Positions 50,576 to 59,139 of a stretch of 64,000 nucleotides of DNA are shown one piece after another. The DNA lies in assembly GCA_014860005.1 (NCBI GenBank), contig JACZKP010000065.1, positions 104,677 through 168,676 on the forward strand, written 5' to 3'. The position numbers were made by a program, and so were the translations under genes. Origin of the DNA: Verrucomicrobiota bacterium (lineage in GTDB: Bacteria; Verrucomicrobiota; Verrucomicrobiae; Limisphaerales; UBA11358). How positions within the stretch are numbered: position 1 is the stretch's first letter; each line of letters starts with the position of its first letter. The notes beneath the pieces are model-generated. The model did not search any database. It was not told the DNA's origin and saw only the letters and a list, made by a program, of their open reading frames with translations.

Positions 50576-51239
50576 AACCGTGCGACCCCGCGTCAAAATC
50601 TGCTGCATCAGCAGCGTGGCCGAAGCGCAAATAGCGATTCGCCACGGGGCGGCGGCCTTGGGATTGGTCTCCGCCATGCCCAGCGGGCCGGGGGTAATTT
50701 CCGAGGAATCCATCGCGGAAATCGCGACCAGTGTGCCGCCTGGTGTGGCGACCTTTCTCCTGACCAGCCAACGCAACGCGGAATCCATTATCGCGCAACA
50801 ACGGCGTTGCCGGGTCAACACGCTCCAACTTTGTGATTCAGTCGAACCGGACTGTCATGCGAAGTTGCGCGCGAGCCTGCCGGGCATCGCGCTGGTGCAG
50901 GTGATTCATGTCACCGGCCCGGAGTCCGTGGAGGAAGCCATCTCCGTTGGGACGCGGGTGGACGCCATTCTTCTGGACTCCGGCAATCAGAAGCTCGCCG
51001 TGAAGGAACTTGGGGGAACAGGTCGCACCCACGATTGGCGCCTCAGCCGGCAGATTGTCGAGTCCGTTCGCGTACCGGTATTTCTCGCCGGTGGCCTGAC
51101 GCCGGAGAACGTCGCCAGTGCGATTCACGAAGTGCGCCCGTTCGGGCTGGATGTTTGCAGCGGATTGCGAACGGATGGAAATCTGGACGAGGGAAAGGTC
51201 AGACGGTTCTTCAGCGCCATCCGAAAGGTTGCGGCGTGA
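50562..51239 (+). CDS. Phosphoribosylanthranilate isomerase-like protein (TrpF family)
   Basis: 225 residues from ATG 50562 (ATG 50550 also in frame). VKICCISSVAEA at the start has the Cys of the TrpF KICG site, but with Cys where Gly is common; ILLDSGNQKLAVKELGGTGRTHDW contains the catalytic Asp and the GGTG(R/K)THDW phosphate loop, and VPVFLAGGLTPENVASAI and LDVCSGLRTDG complete the barrel motifs. TrpF isomerises N-phosphoribosylanthranilate in tryptophan synthesis. No other trp gene is nearby, so this may be a paralogue with another substrate or the sole TrpF. The gene follows the nucleotidyltransferase-like gene with overlap. Confidence 0.82.
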   Translation: MPPGETVRPRVKICCISSVAEAQIAIRHGAAALGLVSAMPSGPGVISEESIAEIATSVPPGVATFLLTSQRNAESIIAQQRRCRVNTLQLCDSVEPDCHAKLRASLPGIALVQVIHVTGPESVEEAISVGTRVDAILLDSGNQKLAVKELGGTGRTHDWRLSRQIVESVRVPVFLAGGLTPENVASAIHEVRPFGLDVCSGLRTDGNLDEGKVRRFFSAIRKVAA

Positions 51240-51344
51240 TCTGGCCCTGCGCCGCTTGGCGCATAAATTTGGCCGTGAAAACGGACGATCGCCCGCAATC
51301 CCTCACGGCACATTTCGTGCCGCACGCCCGAGGCTGGCCTGCCG

Positions 51345-54300
51345 CTATCGGACACTGCCAACCGGGCGCGATGCTGGTTCGGTGAGGTAAAGCATGCCTA
51401 GGTTAACTTCTTTCGCCTCGGTTCCGCTCGCCTCAGGGATCGTCACACTCGTGTTCAACGAGGTGTCAGCGGCGAATATGCTCAGTTTGTATTCGCCGGC
51501 CAACACCCCCTCGGCCCGGAACGAACCGTCATTCGCCACCGTGACGGTGAAGGAATGATTCTTCCGCAAGGTTTCGCGCGCTGCCTCGGAGCGCCAGTAA
51601 TCCACCTTCCAAAGTTCCAGAGCCTCACCCGTCAAACCCGGCGGCTGGGGCAACGGAGTCACTGCTGAAGCCAGCATGGCAAACTGGGTTTGCCCGCCCC
51701 ATTCCAAGGCCCGGCCGGATTTCAGAGCCAGCTTGCCAACCACGGTTACTCCCGCTCCGCCCATTTGCACGGAGACCGTTTCCTCCGGCTGTGTTTGCAC
51801 GGGTGTCCGGGCTGTGAACGGGATGCCCAGACCGCGATTCAAGTAAAGGTTGAATTCGCCCTCCGGCACTGGTTCGAGTGTGAAACGGCGTTCGGCATCA
51901 AGGGGGGTGCTGAATGTCTCATATTCCAGCGCGACCGAACCCCGGTAATTCATCGCCGTATCATCCATTAAAACAATCTGGTCGCTGGACTTGGTGGACA
52001 GGCTTGCCGCCAGAACTCCCTCGATCCGCGCCCACGGCTGCAAGCGCAGCGTGAACGGCTCGCCCGGACGGCGAACCCGCGTACGGCCAAAACCCTCGGC
52101 AGCGACGGCGGCGACGGAGTGCGCCCGCGGGTCCGGCGCGAAGGCAAAGAAACCGCGCGCGTCGGTGTTGGTCAGGACACTCTGGCCACGATCGAGAAAC
52201 CTTGCCCGGCCGAGTAGCGCACCGCTTTCCAGCGTGAGCAGCGCAACTTGCGCGTTGGCGGCGGGAGAGCCGTCCGGCAACTGCACGAAGCCTCGGAATG
52301 CCAGGGCGGGATTCACGCGCTTCAGCGACAACGCCAATGTGCCTGCGAAATCCGCTGGCAACGGCTTGGAAATCGCCGGCTCGTAGCCTTCCGCCTCCAC
52401 GCGCACCCGCCACGGTTGGCGAGTCTCGCTGAAGGTGACGGTGAACATCCCACGCTTGCCTTGGCGCGTCGCCAGGAGTTCCCAGACATGCTCGCCGGAA
52501 TCTTCACTGTATCCCGGAAACGCCTTGAATTCGGCAATCGGTGCGCCGGTTTCCGCGTCGGTGACATAGCCGGACAATTCCAGCGCCCGGCGCAATTCGA
52601 TGGTGTGCTCCTCGCCGTCGGGCGTGATCCAAACATCGCGGGTGATGCACCAGCCGTCCTTGTACGCGCAAAGCTGAAGCCTCGACGGCGGGGCGGAGTC
52701 CCATTCGAGGCGGCCATCTGAACCGCTTTTCTCGCGCCAGTCAATCACGTGACGGTTTTCGCCCCATTGCTCCAACACCACGGTGGCCTCGGACACCGGC
52801 GCGCCTTGTTCATCCACGACTCGCAGCCGCAGTTGCAAGCCGGGCTTGAGTTGCACTTCGAGCGACTCCATGTTTTGCCGCACATTGACGTCCCGATATT
52901 CCGGGGCAAACCCGGATGCCTGGACGGTAATCGGAAACGTGCCGACCGGCAGATTAGTAATGACGAATTGACCGAACATGTCGGTTTCAAGTGACTTGGC
53001 GTCGGCGGATTGTGGTTTTTGGACAACGCGTGCCCGGGCGATCGGCTGGCCGTATTGATCCATCACACGGCCCGTAAGCGTAATGCCGCGCTGCAACGTG
53101 GTGACCAATTTTCCTGCCCATAACTGGCGGAAGCTGTCGCGCTGCAAGTCCGTGTTCATTCGTTCCGGGTTGCCGGATTCAATGGCGGTTTCAGCAAAGC
53201 CGGGTTGGCGGGCGCTGAGGCCGTAGTATCGTTTGTTCTGCGGCGGAATGACCGCGCAACTCCACCGACCGTTGCGATCCGACATCGCCACGGGAGCATC
53301 ATTACAAAAACCCATGCGCTCGCGCGGCGTTTCGCGCGAGGGATAATCGGTATAGTCACTCCACTGCATCCAGATCTCGACGCCCGCGACTGGCGCCCCG
53401 GTTTCATCGCGCACCCAGCCGCCCAGGGAATTCGTCACCCGCTGGACACGCAAAGTGTATTCCGCCGGAAACTCTCCATCGCGATCCGTCGCCCAAGTCA
53501 TAAACCGTCCTTCCCAGCCGGAAGCAATGACACCAACGGCCATGCTGCGCAGCCCTTCGGCCAACGGCAGTTCGCACTCGCCAGTTTCGTCGGTTGCCAG
53601 ATCGAAGCGTTCTTCCCACTTTTCGTTCGTGGCCGTCTGCAAAGCCAGTCTGGCGTACGCTGCCGGCTCATCATTGTCTGCCGCGACGACGCGGAAGCGC
53701 ATTGCCCCGTTCGAAACGGGCTGTTGCGAGGAAACAACAGTCCTGGGTTCAGAGGATTCTGTCGCAGCGGTCGTCAATCTGGAATCCGCCGCCTGCACCG
53801 CCAAGTCTGAACTTCCGGGTTGGATCGGTCCTTTTGGCGAAACCAAGATCACCAGCACAATCGCCGCAGTCCCGACAGCGACACCGACACCGGCCAGTTT
53901 CAACTTCGCCCAGCGCCACGCGTTGAGGGTTTGACTCACGAGCGGTGTCAAAATGCCCGCCCCGGCTGAACCACTCGCGATAACCTTCGCCACAATGCTT
54001 GCCGTGATTTCCGGCGTGGCAGCTTTCGCACCGTTGCCCGCAATCGTGGAAGCCAGCATCGCCGTCGAAAGCGAGACGCCTCGTCCGGCGAAGAAGTTTC
54101 GCAACTTGTCGAGCGCGCGGGTCACCCGTTTCTTGGCAGCGTCTTCGCTCACACCCAGGGCAGCGGCGGTTTCGCGATGGCTCTTGTCGTTGAAGAAACG
54201 CAGCAGCAGCGCATTGCGGTCGGCTTCCCCCAGGTGTTCCAGTCCTTCATCCAACGCGGGCGCAATGCGTTTCCACGTGTCGTCGGGAGCGGTGAATTGT

Positions 54301-54602
54301 TGCATGGCAAAGGCCTCCTGTTCGCGGCGCTGACGGCGTTGCTCTGCGCGGACGGCGCGACTGGCGACAAAGCGGGTCGTGCGGAACAACCAGCCGGAAA
54401 GCACAACGCTCGGGCGAAAGCTGCTGGCTTTGCGAGCCAGCAGGATGAACACGGCCTGTGCCACTTCTTCCGCCAGATGCGCGTCCCGCACTTGCCGGAG
54501 CGCGACCGAATACACCAGGTTCACGTAGCGGTTGACGAGCGTGCGGAAGGCGGCGTCCGACTCCCGCGCGACGTAATCCTGCAATAGTTGCCAGTCGTCC
54601 AT
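51345..54602 (-). CDS. ECF sigma factor fused to a membrane segment and carboxypeptidase-regulatory-like repeats
   Basis: 1085 residues from the ATG at 54602. Sigma region 2 is at about 4-60 (WQLLQDYVARESDAAFRTLV then NLVYSVALRQV, AEEVAQAVFILLARKA) and region 4 at about 120-175 (EADRNALLLRFFND, HRETAAALGVSEDAAKKRV). A membrane segment (LAGVGVAVGTAAIVLVILV) is at about 235-255. The C-terminal 800 residues are beta-rich, with repeats of CarboxypepD_reg type such as LGGWVRDETGAPVAGVEIWM, LTGRVMDQYGQPIARARVV and VTDAETGAPIAEFKAF. The outer part would be extracytoplasmic while the sigma part is inside, so signal-dependent release or contact is possible. This architecture is common in the Pedosphaera group. 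Confidence 0.9.
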   Translation of the reverse strand: MDDWQLLQDYVARESDAAFRTLVNRYVNLVYSVALRQVRDAHLAEEVAQAVFILLARKASSFRPSVVLSGWLFRTTRFVASRAVRAEQRRQRREQEAFAMQQFTAPDDTWKRIAPALDEGLEHLGEADRNALLLRFFNDKSHRETAAALGVSEDAAKKRVTRALDKLRNFFAGRGVSLSTAMLASTIAGNGAKAATPEITASIVAKVIASGSAGAGILTPLVSQTLNAWRWAKLKLAGVGVAVGTAAIVLVILVSPKGPIQPGSSDLAVQAADSRLTTAATESSEPRTVVSSQQPVSNGAMRFRVVAADNDEPAAYARLALQTATNEKWEERFDLATDETGECELPLAEGLRSMAVGVIASGWEGRFMTWATDRDGEFPAEYTLRVQRVTNSLGGWVRDETGAPVAGVEIWMQWSDYTDYPSRETPRERMGFCNDAPVAMSDRNGRWSCAVIPPQNKRYYGLSARQPGFAETAIESGNPERMNTDLQRDSFRQLWAGKLVTTLQRGITLTGRVMDQYGQPIARARVVQKPQSADAKSLETDMFGQFVITNLPVGTFPITVQASGFAPEYRDVNVRQNMESLEVQLKPGLQLRLRVVDEQGAPVSEATVVLEQWGENRHVIDWREKSGSDGRLEWDSAPPSRLQLCAYKDGWCITRDVWITPDGEEHTIELRRALELSGYVTDAETGAPIAEFKAFPGYSEDSGEHVWELLATRQGKRGMFTVTFSETRQPWRVRVEAEGYEPAISKPLPADFAGTLALSLKRVNPALAFRGFVQLPDGSPAANAQVALLTLESGALLGRARFLDRGQSVLTNTDARGFFAFAPDPRAHSVAAVAAEGFGRTRVRRPGEPFTLRLQPWARIEGVLAASLSTKSSDQIVLMDDTAMNYRGSVALEYETFSTPLDAERRFTLEPVPEGEFNLYLNRGLGIPFTARTPVQTQPEETVSVQMGGAGVTVVGKLALKSGRALEWGGQTQFAMLASAVTPLPQPPGLTGEALELWKVDYWRSEAARETLRKNHSFTVTVANDGSFRAEGVLAGEYKLSIFAADTSLNTSVTIPEASGTEAKEVNLGMLYLTEPASRPVGSVR

Positions 54603-54735
54603 GTCTGCAAGCGATTTTATATCAATATCCCCGCCGTGGGAGGGAAAAGGGACAAAGAATTGAGCGCGGACCGGGCGGTGAACTGGAATTGTCCCTAGCC
54701 TCCCGGCCAAGGTCGGCTATACTTCGGCCAACGAA

Positions 54736-56172
54736 ATGAGTCCAATTCCCCACATTCCCGCGCTGCGGCGCGGCAGAGCTTATGAAAGTCTCGACACGGT
54801 CGAGGTGAAAGATTTTCGCACCGGCGAAGTCAAGGCCACCGTCAGCCAGGTCAACGCCGGTATTGTGCGCAAAGACCTCGCCCGCATGGCCGAGGCGCAG
54901 GCGGCCTTGAAGAAGTACACCGTCGCGCAACTGATCGAGATTTGCGCGCAGACCGGCGAGCAATTCCTCAACGGCACCCTCCCGCTGGGCGACAAAGGGC
55001 ACACGCAATCGCCGCAGCAATACATCGAAACGTTGAGCAGTACCAGCGGGCTGCCGCATGTGATGGTGCGCCGCAACATGGAAAAAATCCATCTCGCGCT
55101 GACGAATATGAAGACCGTGCTGAACGGTTTATCGCGCGGGCTCGATTTCTCGATCCTCGATTCCGGCAGCGGCGAGCAATTCGGCACGCGGCTGAGTTAT
55201 TTTCCAACGACGCCCGCGCTGGGGCTGGTGATGCCGAGCAATTCGCCCGCGGTGAATTCGCTCTGGCTGCCGGCCATCGCGCTCAAGACGCCGGTCGTCA
55301 TCAAGCCCGGCAAAGAGGAGCCGTGGACGCCGTACCGGTTGATCCAAGCGTTCATTGCGGCGGGCGCTCCGGCGGAAGCGTTTGGTTTTTATCCAACGGA
55401 CCACGAGGGTGCGGGCGTGATTCTCAACAGTTGCGGACGCGCGTTGATTTTTGGCGACAAGTCCACAACGCAACAATACGCGAACAATCCCGCGATCCAG
55501 ATTCACGGACCAGGCTGGAGCAAGATTCTCATCGGTGAAGACTGCATCGAGCACTGGCGTGATTATGTGGATGTAATGGTAGCGAGCATTTCGGACAACG
55601 GCGGGCGGTCCTGTATCAACGCCAGTGCCATTGTCGCGCCGAGATATGCGGCTGAGATCGCCGACGCGCTGGCTCAGAAGCTCGGCCCGATTCAGCCGGC
55701 GAAGGTGGATGATCCAAACGCGAAGCTGTCCGGTTTTGCGAATCCGAAAATGGCGGACTTCATTGATGGGGCGATTGAGGACGGGTTGAAAGCGCCCGGC
55801 GCAACCGACGTGACGGCGAAGTATCGCAACGGCCCGCGTAAGCTGACGCTCGATGGCGGCACTTTTGTTCGCCCGACCCTCGTGTTGTGCGATTCGTTCG
55901 CGCATCCGCTGGCGAATCGGGAGTTCCTTTGCCCCTACGCCAGCGTCGTCCAGGTGCCGCAAAGTGAAATGCTCAAACACATCGGCTACACCCTCGCCTG
56001 CACCGCGATCACGAAAGATTCTGCATTCATCGAACAACTGATGGCTTGTCCGCACATCGAACGGTTGAACCTTGGCCCCATTTCCACGATGAAGATTTCC
56101 TGGGACCAGCCGCACGAGGGCAACATGTTCGAGTTTCTCTGGCAACGCCGAAGCATCGAGCGGGCGTGGTGA
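54736..56172 (+). CDS. NAD(P)-dependent aldehyde dehydrogenase family protein
   Basis: 478 residues. The ALDH fold is shown by VMPSNSPAVNSLWLPAIALK and VVIKPGKEEP (about 165-195, the cofactor-binding Lys region) and the nucleophile loop NGGRSCINASAI with Cys293. The pattern lies closer to acyl-CoA or acyl-enzyme reductases than to typical aldehyde oxidising enzymes (long N-terminal part, SRGLDFSILDSG, and C-terminal NMFEFLWQRRSIERAW). It could reduce an activated acid to an aldehyde or oxidise an aldehyde. The iron alcohol dehydrogenase gene follows at 60 bp on the same strand, so the two probably interconvert acid, aldehyde and alcohol. Confidence 0.88.
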   Translation: MSPIPHIPALRRGRAYESLDTVEVKDFRTGEVKATVSQVNAGIVRKDLARMAEAQAALKKYTVAQLIEICAQTGEQFLNGTLPLGDKGHTQSPQQYIETLSSTSGLPHVMVRRNMEKIHLALTNMKTVLNGLSRGLDFSILDSGSGEQFGTRLSYFPTTPALGLVMPSNSPAVNSLWLPAIALKTPVVIKPGKEEPWTPYRLIQAFIAAGAPAEAFGFYPTDHEGAGVILNSCGRALIFGDKSTTQQYANNPAIQIHGPGWSKILIGEDCIEHWRDYVDVMVASISDNGGRSCINASAIVAPRYAAEIADALAQKLGPIQPAKVDDPNAKLSGFANPKMADFIDGAIEDGLKAPGATDVTAKYRNGPRKLTLDGGTFVRPTLVLCDSFAHPLANREFLCPYASVVQVPQSEMLKHIGYTLACTAITKDSAFIEQLMACPHIERLNLGPISTMKISWDQPHEGNMFEFLWQRRSIERAW

Positions 56173-56232
56173 CGGCTGGACGCCGATTTCCATTTGAACA
56201 GCCGCCATCTCCCGCCCGTCTGATTCACCGAC

Positions 56233-57459
56233 ATGCAGCAATCAATCTTTGACCACCAGCCGCGCACCCGTCTTGTCTTTGGCGCGGGCAGCGTGGACCG
56301 CACCGGAGAACTGGCGCGTGAAGTCGGCGCAAAAAAAATTCTGCTCGTCACGGATGCGGGCATCGTTGCGGCGGGCCACGCCGGGCACGTGCAGAAGAGT
56401 CTCGAAGTGGCCGGTCTCTCCGTAACGCTGTTCGACAAAGTCAAAGCGAATCCAACCACGCGGTGTGTGGAAGATTGCGTGGCGGTGGCGAAAGCCGCGG
56501 ACGTTGACCTGATCATCGGTTTGGGCGGTGGCAGTTCGATGGACACGGCCAAGGGCTGCAATTTCATTCTCACCAACGGCGGGCGGATGCAGGATTACTG
56601 GGGCGTGGGCAAGGCTACCAAACCGATGCTGCCACTGATCGCGATACCCACCACGGCGGGCACAGGCAGCGAATGTCAGTGTGCCGCGCTCATTGCCGAC
56701 GAGCAGACGCACCAGAAGATGGCGTGTCTTGATCCCAAGGCGGCAGCACGCATCGCGATTCTCGATCCCGCCCTCACGCTCTCGCAGCCGCCGCGCGTCA
56801 CGGCCTGCACGGGCATTGATGCCGTGGCGCACGCCGTCGAAACGGCGGTGACCACCAAGCGCACGCCGCTTTCCCTGATGTATTCGCGCGAAGCGTTCCG
56901 GCTCTGCGTGCGGGCGTTTCCCGAAGTGATGCTGAATTCCAACGATCTTGAAGCGCGCGGGCGGATGCTGTTGGGCGCGGCGTTCGCAGGCCTGGCGATC
57001 GAGAACAGCATGTTGGGTGCGGCGCACGCCCTGGCGAATCCGTTGACGGCCCGGTATGGAGTGGTGCATGGCGAGGCTGTGGGGTTGATGTTGCCGCATG
57101 TGGTACAGTTCAACGGGGCCGACCCCGCCACTCGCGCTGCTTACGCGGAATTGGCCGTGGCGGCCGGGATTGCCGGTGTGGGCGACACCCACGAGCACGC
57201 GCTGCACACGCTGTTGGCGCGACTGGAGAACATCTTGAATCTCGCGAATCTGCCCCGGGCGCTGACCGAGTGCGGGGTGGAGGAGGCGGCCATTCCCGCA
57301 CTGGCCGAGGCCGCTGCGGGGCAATGGACGGCTGGCTTCAATCCCCGGCCCGTTCGGGCGGATGACCTCGCCGCCCTCTACCGAGCCGCCTGGCAAACGC
57401 CGGTGCAACGCGCTCCCAAGGCCGAGTGTAGTTCTTGCGGTGAGACAACTTCCTATTAA
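56233..57459 (+). CDS. Iron-containing alcohol dehydrogenase
   Basis: 408 residues. The NAD-binding GLGGGSSMDTAKG is at about 95-107, the loop IPTTAGTGSEC near 138, and the metal-binding His residues occur in GIDAVAHAVE, GAAHALANPL and VVHGEAVGLMLP; a fourth ligand, Asp, is in the first group. This is the group III alcohol dehydrogenase pattern, typically Fe2+ dependent. It converts an aldehyde to an alcohol or the reverse with NAD(H). The C-terminus (ECSSCGETTSY) has an extra Cys pair. A strong hairpin terminator follows. Confidence 0.93.
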   Translation: MQQSIFDHQPRTRLVFGAGSVDRTGELAREVGAKKILLVTDAGIVAAGHAGHVQKSLEVAGLSVTLFDKVKANPTTRCVEDCVAVAKAADVDLIIGLGGGSSMDTAKGCNFILTNGGRMQDYWGVGKATKPMLPLIAIPTTAGTGSECQCAALIADEQTHQKMACLDPKAAARIAILDPALTLSQPPRVTACTGIDAVAHAVETAVTTKRTPLSLMYSREAFRLCVRAFPEVMLNSNDLEARGRMLLGAAFAGLAIENSMLGAAHALANPLTARYGVVHGEAVGLMLPHVVQFNGADPATRAAYAELAVAAGIAGVGDTHEHALHTLLARLENILNLANLPRALTECGVEEAAIPALAEAAAGQWTAGFNPRPVRADDLAALYRAAWQTPVQRAPKAECSSCGETTSY

Positions 57460-57462
57460 ACA

Positions 57463-57491
57463 AAAAGGGCGCTGCCAGGCAGCGCCCTTTT
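57463..57491. terminator. Bidirectional rho-independent terminator
   Basis: AAAAGGGCGCTGC at 57463-57475 pairs perfectly with GCAGCGCCCTTTT at 57479-57491, a 13-bp stem with a three-base loop (CAG) and A/T tails on both sides. It lies between the converging alcohol dehydrogenase and lipoprotein genes and should end both transcripts. Confidence 0.9.
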
Positions 57492-57515
57492 CAGGGTTGG
57501 CACACGAAAGACTTG

Positions 57516-57890
57516 TTATTCCAGGATCTGCAGCCGGTACGATGGCGAGAAGGCGCTGTCGCTCTTGGGGCCGCCGAAGTCGTTATACTGAAAATCAAAT
57601 TTGTAGTGATAATGAACGAGGTTGGTGCCGGCTGGCACGGGCACCAGACCTTCCCAGCGATTGCTCATGAGCACCGTCTGGCGCAGCGGAAACGATTCCG
57701 TTCCGACCACCACGACCGGCTGAATGCTGTCCCAGCGGAGCGACTGTTGGCGGGTGTTAAAGGCAACCCCCACCGGGTACAGATGGTTGGGATTCCGCGG
57801 CTGCCGCTGGGCGGTCAGGTTCGTAAACGTTGAACTGCAACCAGCCAGCAAACAGGGCGCGAGCAGCAATGGTAAAACTTTCTTCCACAT
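57516..57890 (-). CDS. Small lipoprotein of unknown function
   Basis: 124 residues from the ATG at 57890. The N-terminus WKKVLPLLLAPCLLAGCSST has a classic lipobox LLAGC with Cys17 as the lipid site. The rest is beta-rich (HLYPVGVAFNTRQQSLRWDS and NLVHYHYKFDFQYNDFGG), and the YHYKFDF...YNDFG pattern is found in small lipoproteins of Verrucomicrobia, often close to surface carbohydrate or secretion genes. No function can be assigned. The frame is open upstream to 57959 but that extension lacks a signal. Confidence 0.8.
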   Translation of the reverse strand: MWKKVLPLLLAPCLLAGCSSTFTNLTAQRQPRNPNHLYPVGVAFNTRQQSLRWDSIQPVVVVGTESFPLRQTVLMSNRWEGLVPVPAGTNLVHYHYKFDFQYNDFGGPKSDSAFSPSYRLQILE

Positions 57891-57991
57891 AAAACGCGAG
57901 TGCAGCCTGACACAGGCGCCGCAGACTTGTAAAGGTGGATTTCGATCCCTTTGGGACATGTGACAGAGTCTCCTGATTTAGCCGGGCGTTG

Positions 57992-58170
57992 CCGCCCCAG
58001 ATGTTCAACGACACCGACGCCGAGGTGCTCTGGCTCATCATCGCACGCCGGAGGAACTGGAATCTCCGCCCGGCGCAAGGACCAAGCCCGACCGGTCGCT
58101 GATTTACCCGGTTGACCCGACGCCATTGCCCAAGGAACTGACCGGGGTGCAATGGCCGCCGAAGAGTTAA
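57992..58170 (+). pseudogene. 3' remnant of a cupin-like protein
   Basis: The first part reads PQMFNDTDAEVLWLII; after a missing base the adjacent frame reads TPEELESPPGARTKPDRSLI then YPVDPTPLPKELTGVQWPPK and stops. This matches the C-terminal end of small cupin proteins I know (pattern VLWLI.GAPEE..L.G, IYPVDPTQLPKELAGV.WP). The beta-barrel core is not present upstream. The single-base deletion and lack of a start mark it as a relic. Confidence 0.5.
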
Positions 58171-58205
58171 GCTTGAAGTTGCAATTCCACAGCACGCTCG
58201 GCTTA

Positions 58206-58484
58206 ATGCGCGGCATGCGACGTATCGCTCGATTTCTATCGTTTACCTTCGTGGCCGGCCCGGCGGCTGTTCCAGCATTCGCGCAGAAGAAAGTGGTCGC
58301 TTACGTGCCGAACTGGATCGATCTGAGCACATTCAGCACGAACATTGACTACGCCAAGCTCACGCACATCAATGTGGCGTTCGACAATCCGGTGAACGCC
58401 GAGGGCGATCTTTCATTCAATTGGAAGAACGCCGCGCTAATTGCGGCGGCGAAGAAGCATGGCGTCAGGACAATTTTCCTATAA
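58206..58484 (+). pseudogene. Truncated GH18 (chitinase-like) N-terminal fragment
   Basis: From ATG 58206 (58215 also possible) a signal peptide (FLSFTFVAGPAAVPAFA) is followed by KKVVAYVPNWIDLSTF, YAKLTHINVAFDNPVN and AALIAAAKKHGVRTIFL, then a stop. That is the first strands of a GH18 barrel (VAYVPNW...LTHINVAF). The catalytic DxxDxDxE region is absent, so the piece cannot be active. It may be transcribed as it retains a signal peptide. Confidence 0.6.
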
Positions 58485-58538
58485 CTCTCCGTTGCCGTTC
58501 ACTTGCGCGCTTGATTCGGCAATGCTCTATTCAAGGCC

Positions 58539-59000
58539 ATGGCACAATCCTGTCCAACCATCATTCCCGGACTGCGCAGTCCGTTCGATCAGGTCAATGG
58601 CCTCGTTTATTTTGGTCGCATGCTGGACAAGCTGCGGCTCGCGGCGGCGGGGAAACTACCGCCCGATTGGGAAGTGGCGCGCGGGTTGAAGCACCATACA
58701 AGTTTCGATGCCCGCTGCTGCCGGTTTCTCGGGATTGATTATTCCGCGCTCGAAGCGGAAACCCTCCAAGGTGACAAGACCGATGCGGAACTTCTCGAAT
58801 GGGCGTTTCAGCACGGGCGAAGGCCAGGCGAGGACGAGATCGAAATCTGGAATGCCTTCATGACCAAACGCGGCTGGCGCGATGCGGGGACGCAGCGCTT
58901 GAACGAGCGGCTCGCCGAGATCGGCCTGCCAGCGGGCACGGTGCAGACGATGTTTGAATTCATTGATCTGGATGAAGGGCGGCTGAAACCCGGCCCATAG
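58539..59000 (+). CDS. DUF5069 domain protein
   Basis: 153 residues, ATG at 58539. The pattern PGLRSPFDQVNGLVYFGRML, RCCRFLGIDYSALEAETLQG and LNERLAEIGLPAGTVQTMFE matches DUF5069 proteins, which are widespread in Verrucomicrobia and planctomycetes. Function unknown. No signal or membrane segment is present. It is encoded just after the truncated chitinase-like piece, with no evidence of shared function. Confidence 0.85.
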   Translation: MAQSCPTIIPGLRSPFDQVNGLVYFGRMLDKLRLAAAGKLPPDWEVARGLKHHTSFDARCCRFLGIDYSALEAETLQGDKTDAELLEWAFQHGRRPGEDEIEIWNAFMTKRGWRDAGTQRLNERLAEIGLPAGTVQTMFEFIDLDEGRLKPGP

Positions 59001-59139
59001 TGAAGTTGATCGGACGGCCCGTCAGGGTTCAGCTTGCGGTTGTGCAGCCACGGAACTGACGATCGTTACTGATGTGCTTGTCAGGTTGCCGCCGTGGTTC
59101 AAAGTTTGGTTCCAACAGTGAACACGGTATAGTCCGGAC

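Noticed and set aside
51240..51344. Hairpin CGGCACATTTCGTGCCG between the TrpF-like gene and the sigma fusion as a terminator
   Set aside because: The stem is only six base pairs and no T-run follows on either strand.
54603..54735. Promoter with TATACT at 54718-54723 before the aldehyde dehydrogenase
   Set aside because: The best upstream TTGTCC is 23 bp away, too far for a standard sigma-70 promoter, and the box almost touches the start codon.
55129..57408. Long minus-strand frames opposite the aldehyde and alcohol dehydrogenases
   Set aside because: Both plus-strand genes carry full sets of catalytic motifs; the antisense products have none.
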